A stretch of DNA of 64,000 nucleotides. It comes from Dioscorea cayenensis subsp. rotundata (taxonomy: Eukaryota > Streptophyta > Magnoliopsida > Dioscoreales > Dioscoreaceae). Shown piece by piece: positions 63,370 through 64,000 of this stretch. The stretch lies in the NCBI RefSeq assembly GCF_009730915.1, contig NC_052476.1, forward strand, positions 21,619,257 through 21,683,256. Reading direction: 5' to 3'. Both the position numbers and the translations under genes were made by a program. Below the pieces are notes generated by a model. The model ran no database searches, was not told the origin of the DNA, and was given only the letters and a program-made list of their open reading frames with translations. Every line of letters starts with the position of its first letter. The stretch's first letter is position 1.

Positions 63370-64000
63370 AACAGAAAAATAATCAAACATTATCAAATGG
63401 TTGCCTTAGAGGGTCACTTGGCAAGCTACTAGGTCCTTCATGTGAGAGGAGCAAAGGTTGCACGAATTCAAGACTTCTTTTGATTGCTAAGAGTGACTCC
63501 TCGAGGATAGCCTTGTGGGAATCTTGCCTTGAATTAATCCAAGCAATAATATGTGATCAATTTTACATAAAGCCAAAGGATATGCACATACTATGCGTAA
63601 AAAAAAAATATGGTTGGTTCGTTTGATCCAAATATCCCACTAGATCATGTGAGTGAGGAGGTTTCCTATACCAAAATATTTATCAACTTAATTTGCTAGT
63701 GGCCCAGACAAATCAAACATTCTCCAAAGTGGGTGCCACATCTAAGATATTAAATAAAGTAGAATAGTATGCCCATATCCTAATTGCGTAAAGGTAATTC
63801 AGGAACAAATATTGAGCAATTTTTTTTGTTACATGGCAGAAAACACAAATAGTTCTGGAGATACTGTTGCAGCTCTTTTTAGGTAGATTTTCTAAAGTTA
63901 GCACCTTGATATCTAAGATCACCCAAATGAAAATTTTAATTTTAAAAGGATAGTCTCTCTTCCAAGGCTTGGTTTGGAGATCTTATATTTATTTGAATAA
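63370..64000 (-). pseudogene. LINE (L1-like) reverse-transcriptase C-terminal relic
   Basis: The minus strand shows a zf-RVT-like region: VLTLENLPKK, then CVFCHVTKKIAQYLFLN and YAIRIWAYYSTLF. The Cys pair is kept but the downstream His/Cys positions read Tyr, so the finger is decayed. Further 3' (63400-63560) another frame has IDHI..W-like text and SHKAILEESLLAIKRSLE, matching LINE tails in general layout. Stops and frame changes occur throughout. The element continues past the window end. Confidence 0.5.

Overview
The window is nuclear DNA of a flowering plant. Genes are rich in GT-AG introns, intergenic DNA is AT-rich, and the gene set includes a CAMTA factor, a chlorophyll a/b-binding protein, heteromeric ATP-citrate lyase and cell-wall GH3 beta-xylosidases. 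The species cannot be fixed from sequence alone; a non-grass monocot is possible but is only a guess.

Layout. 1-5164 (-): 5' portion of a CAMTA transcription factor, whose 3' end lies outside the window. 5683-5968: a foldback MITE-like element. 6232-23308: a structurally complete LTR retrotransposon of the Ty3/gypsy Tat type. Its LTRs are about 5.7 kb each, longer than the 5.6-kb interior, it has a CCTAA target duplication, a decayed pol and no recognisable gag. Each LTR is mostly two internal tandem arrays (about 78-bp and about 165-bp units). 25139-27927 (+): ATP-citrate lyase subunit A, 12 exons. 29451-32258 (+) and 36955-39969 (+): two related GH3 beta-xylosidase genes with different intron numbers. 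They are separated by a composite repeat element (about 32537-35660) that carries three tandem copies of an acidic-protein gene fragment. 40271-41782 (-): an ATG8h/i-type autophagy gene. 43253-44038 (+): an intronless LHCII gene. 44546-51564 (-): a 20-exon WDR6-like WD40 gene. 56093-57379 (+): S-adenosylmethionine synthase with a long leader intron. 59049-61298 (-): a receptor-like kinase with an apparent one-base frameshift. 63370-64000 (-): a LINE relic.

The host genes are unrelated housekeeping, cell-wall, photosynthesis and signalling genes. Nothing suggests a co-regulated cluster apart from the beta-xylosidase pair. The most unusual content is in the repeats: the giant-LTR element and the triplicated gene fragment. 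All exon boundaries were inferred by reading splice sites and checking phase by hand, without transcript data. I did not find a convincing new multi-gene system.
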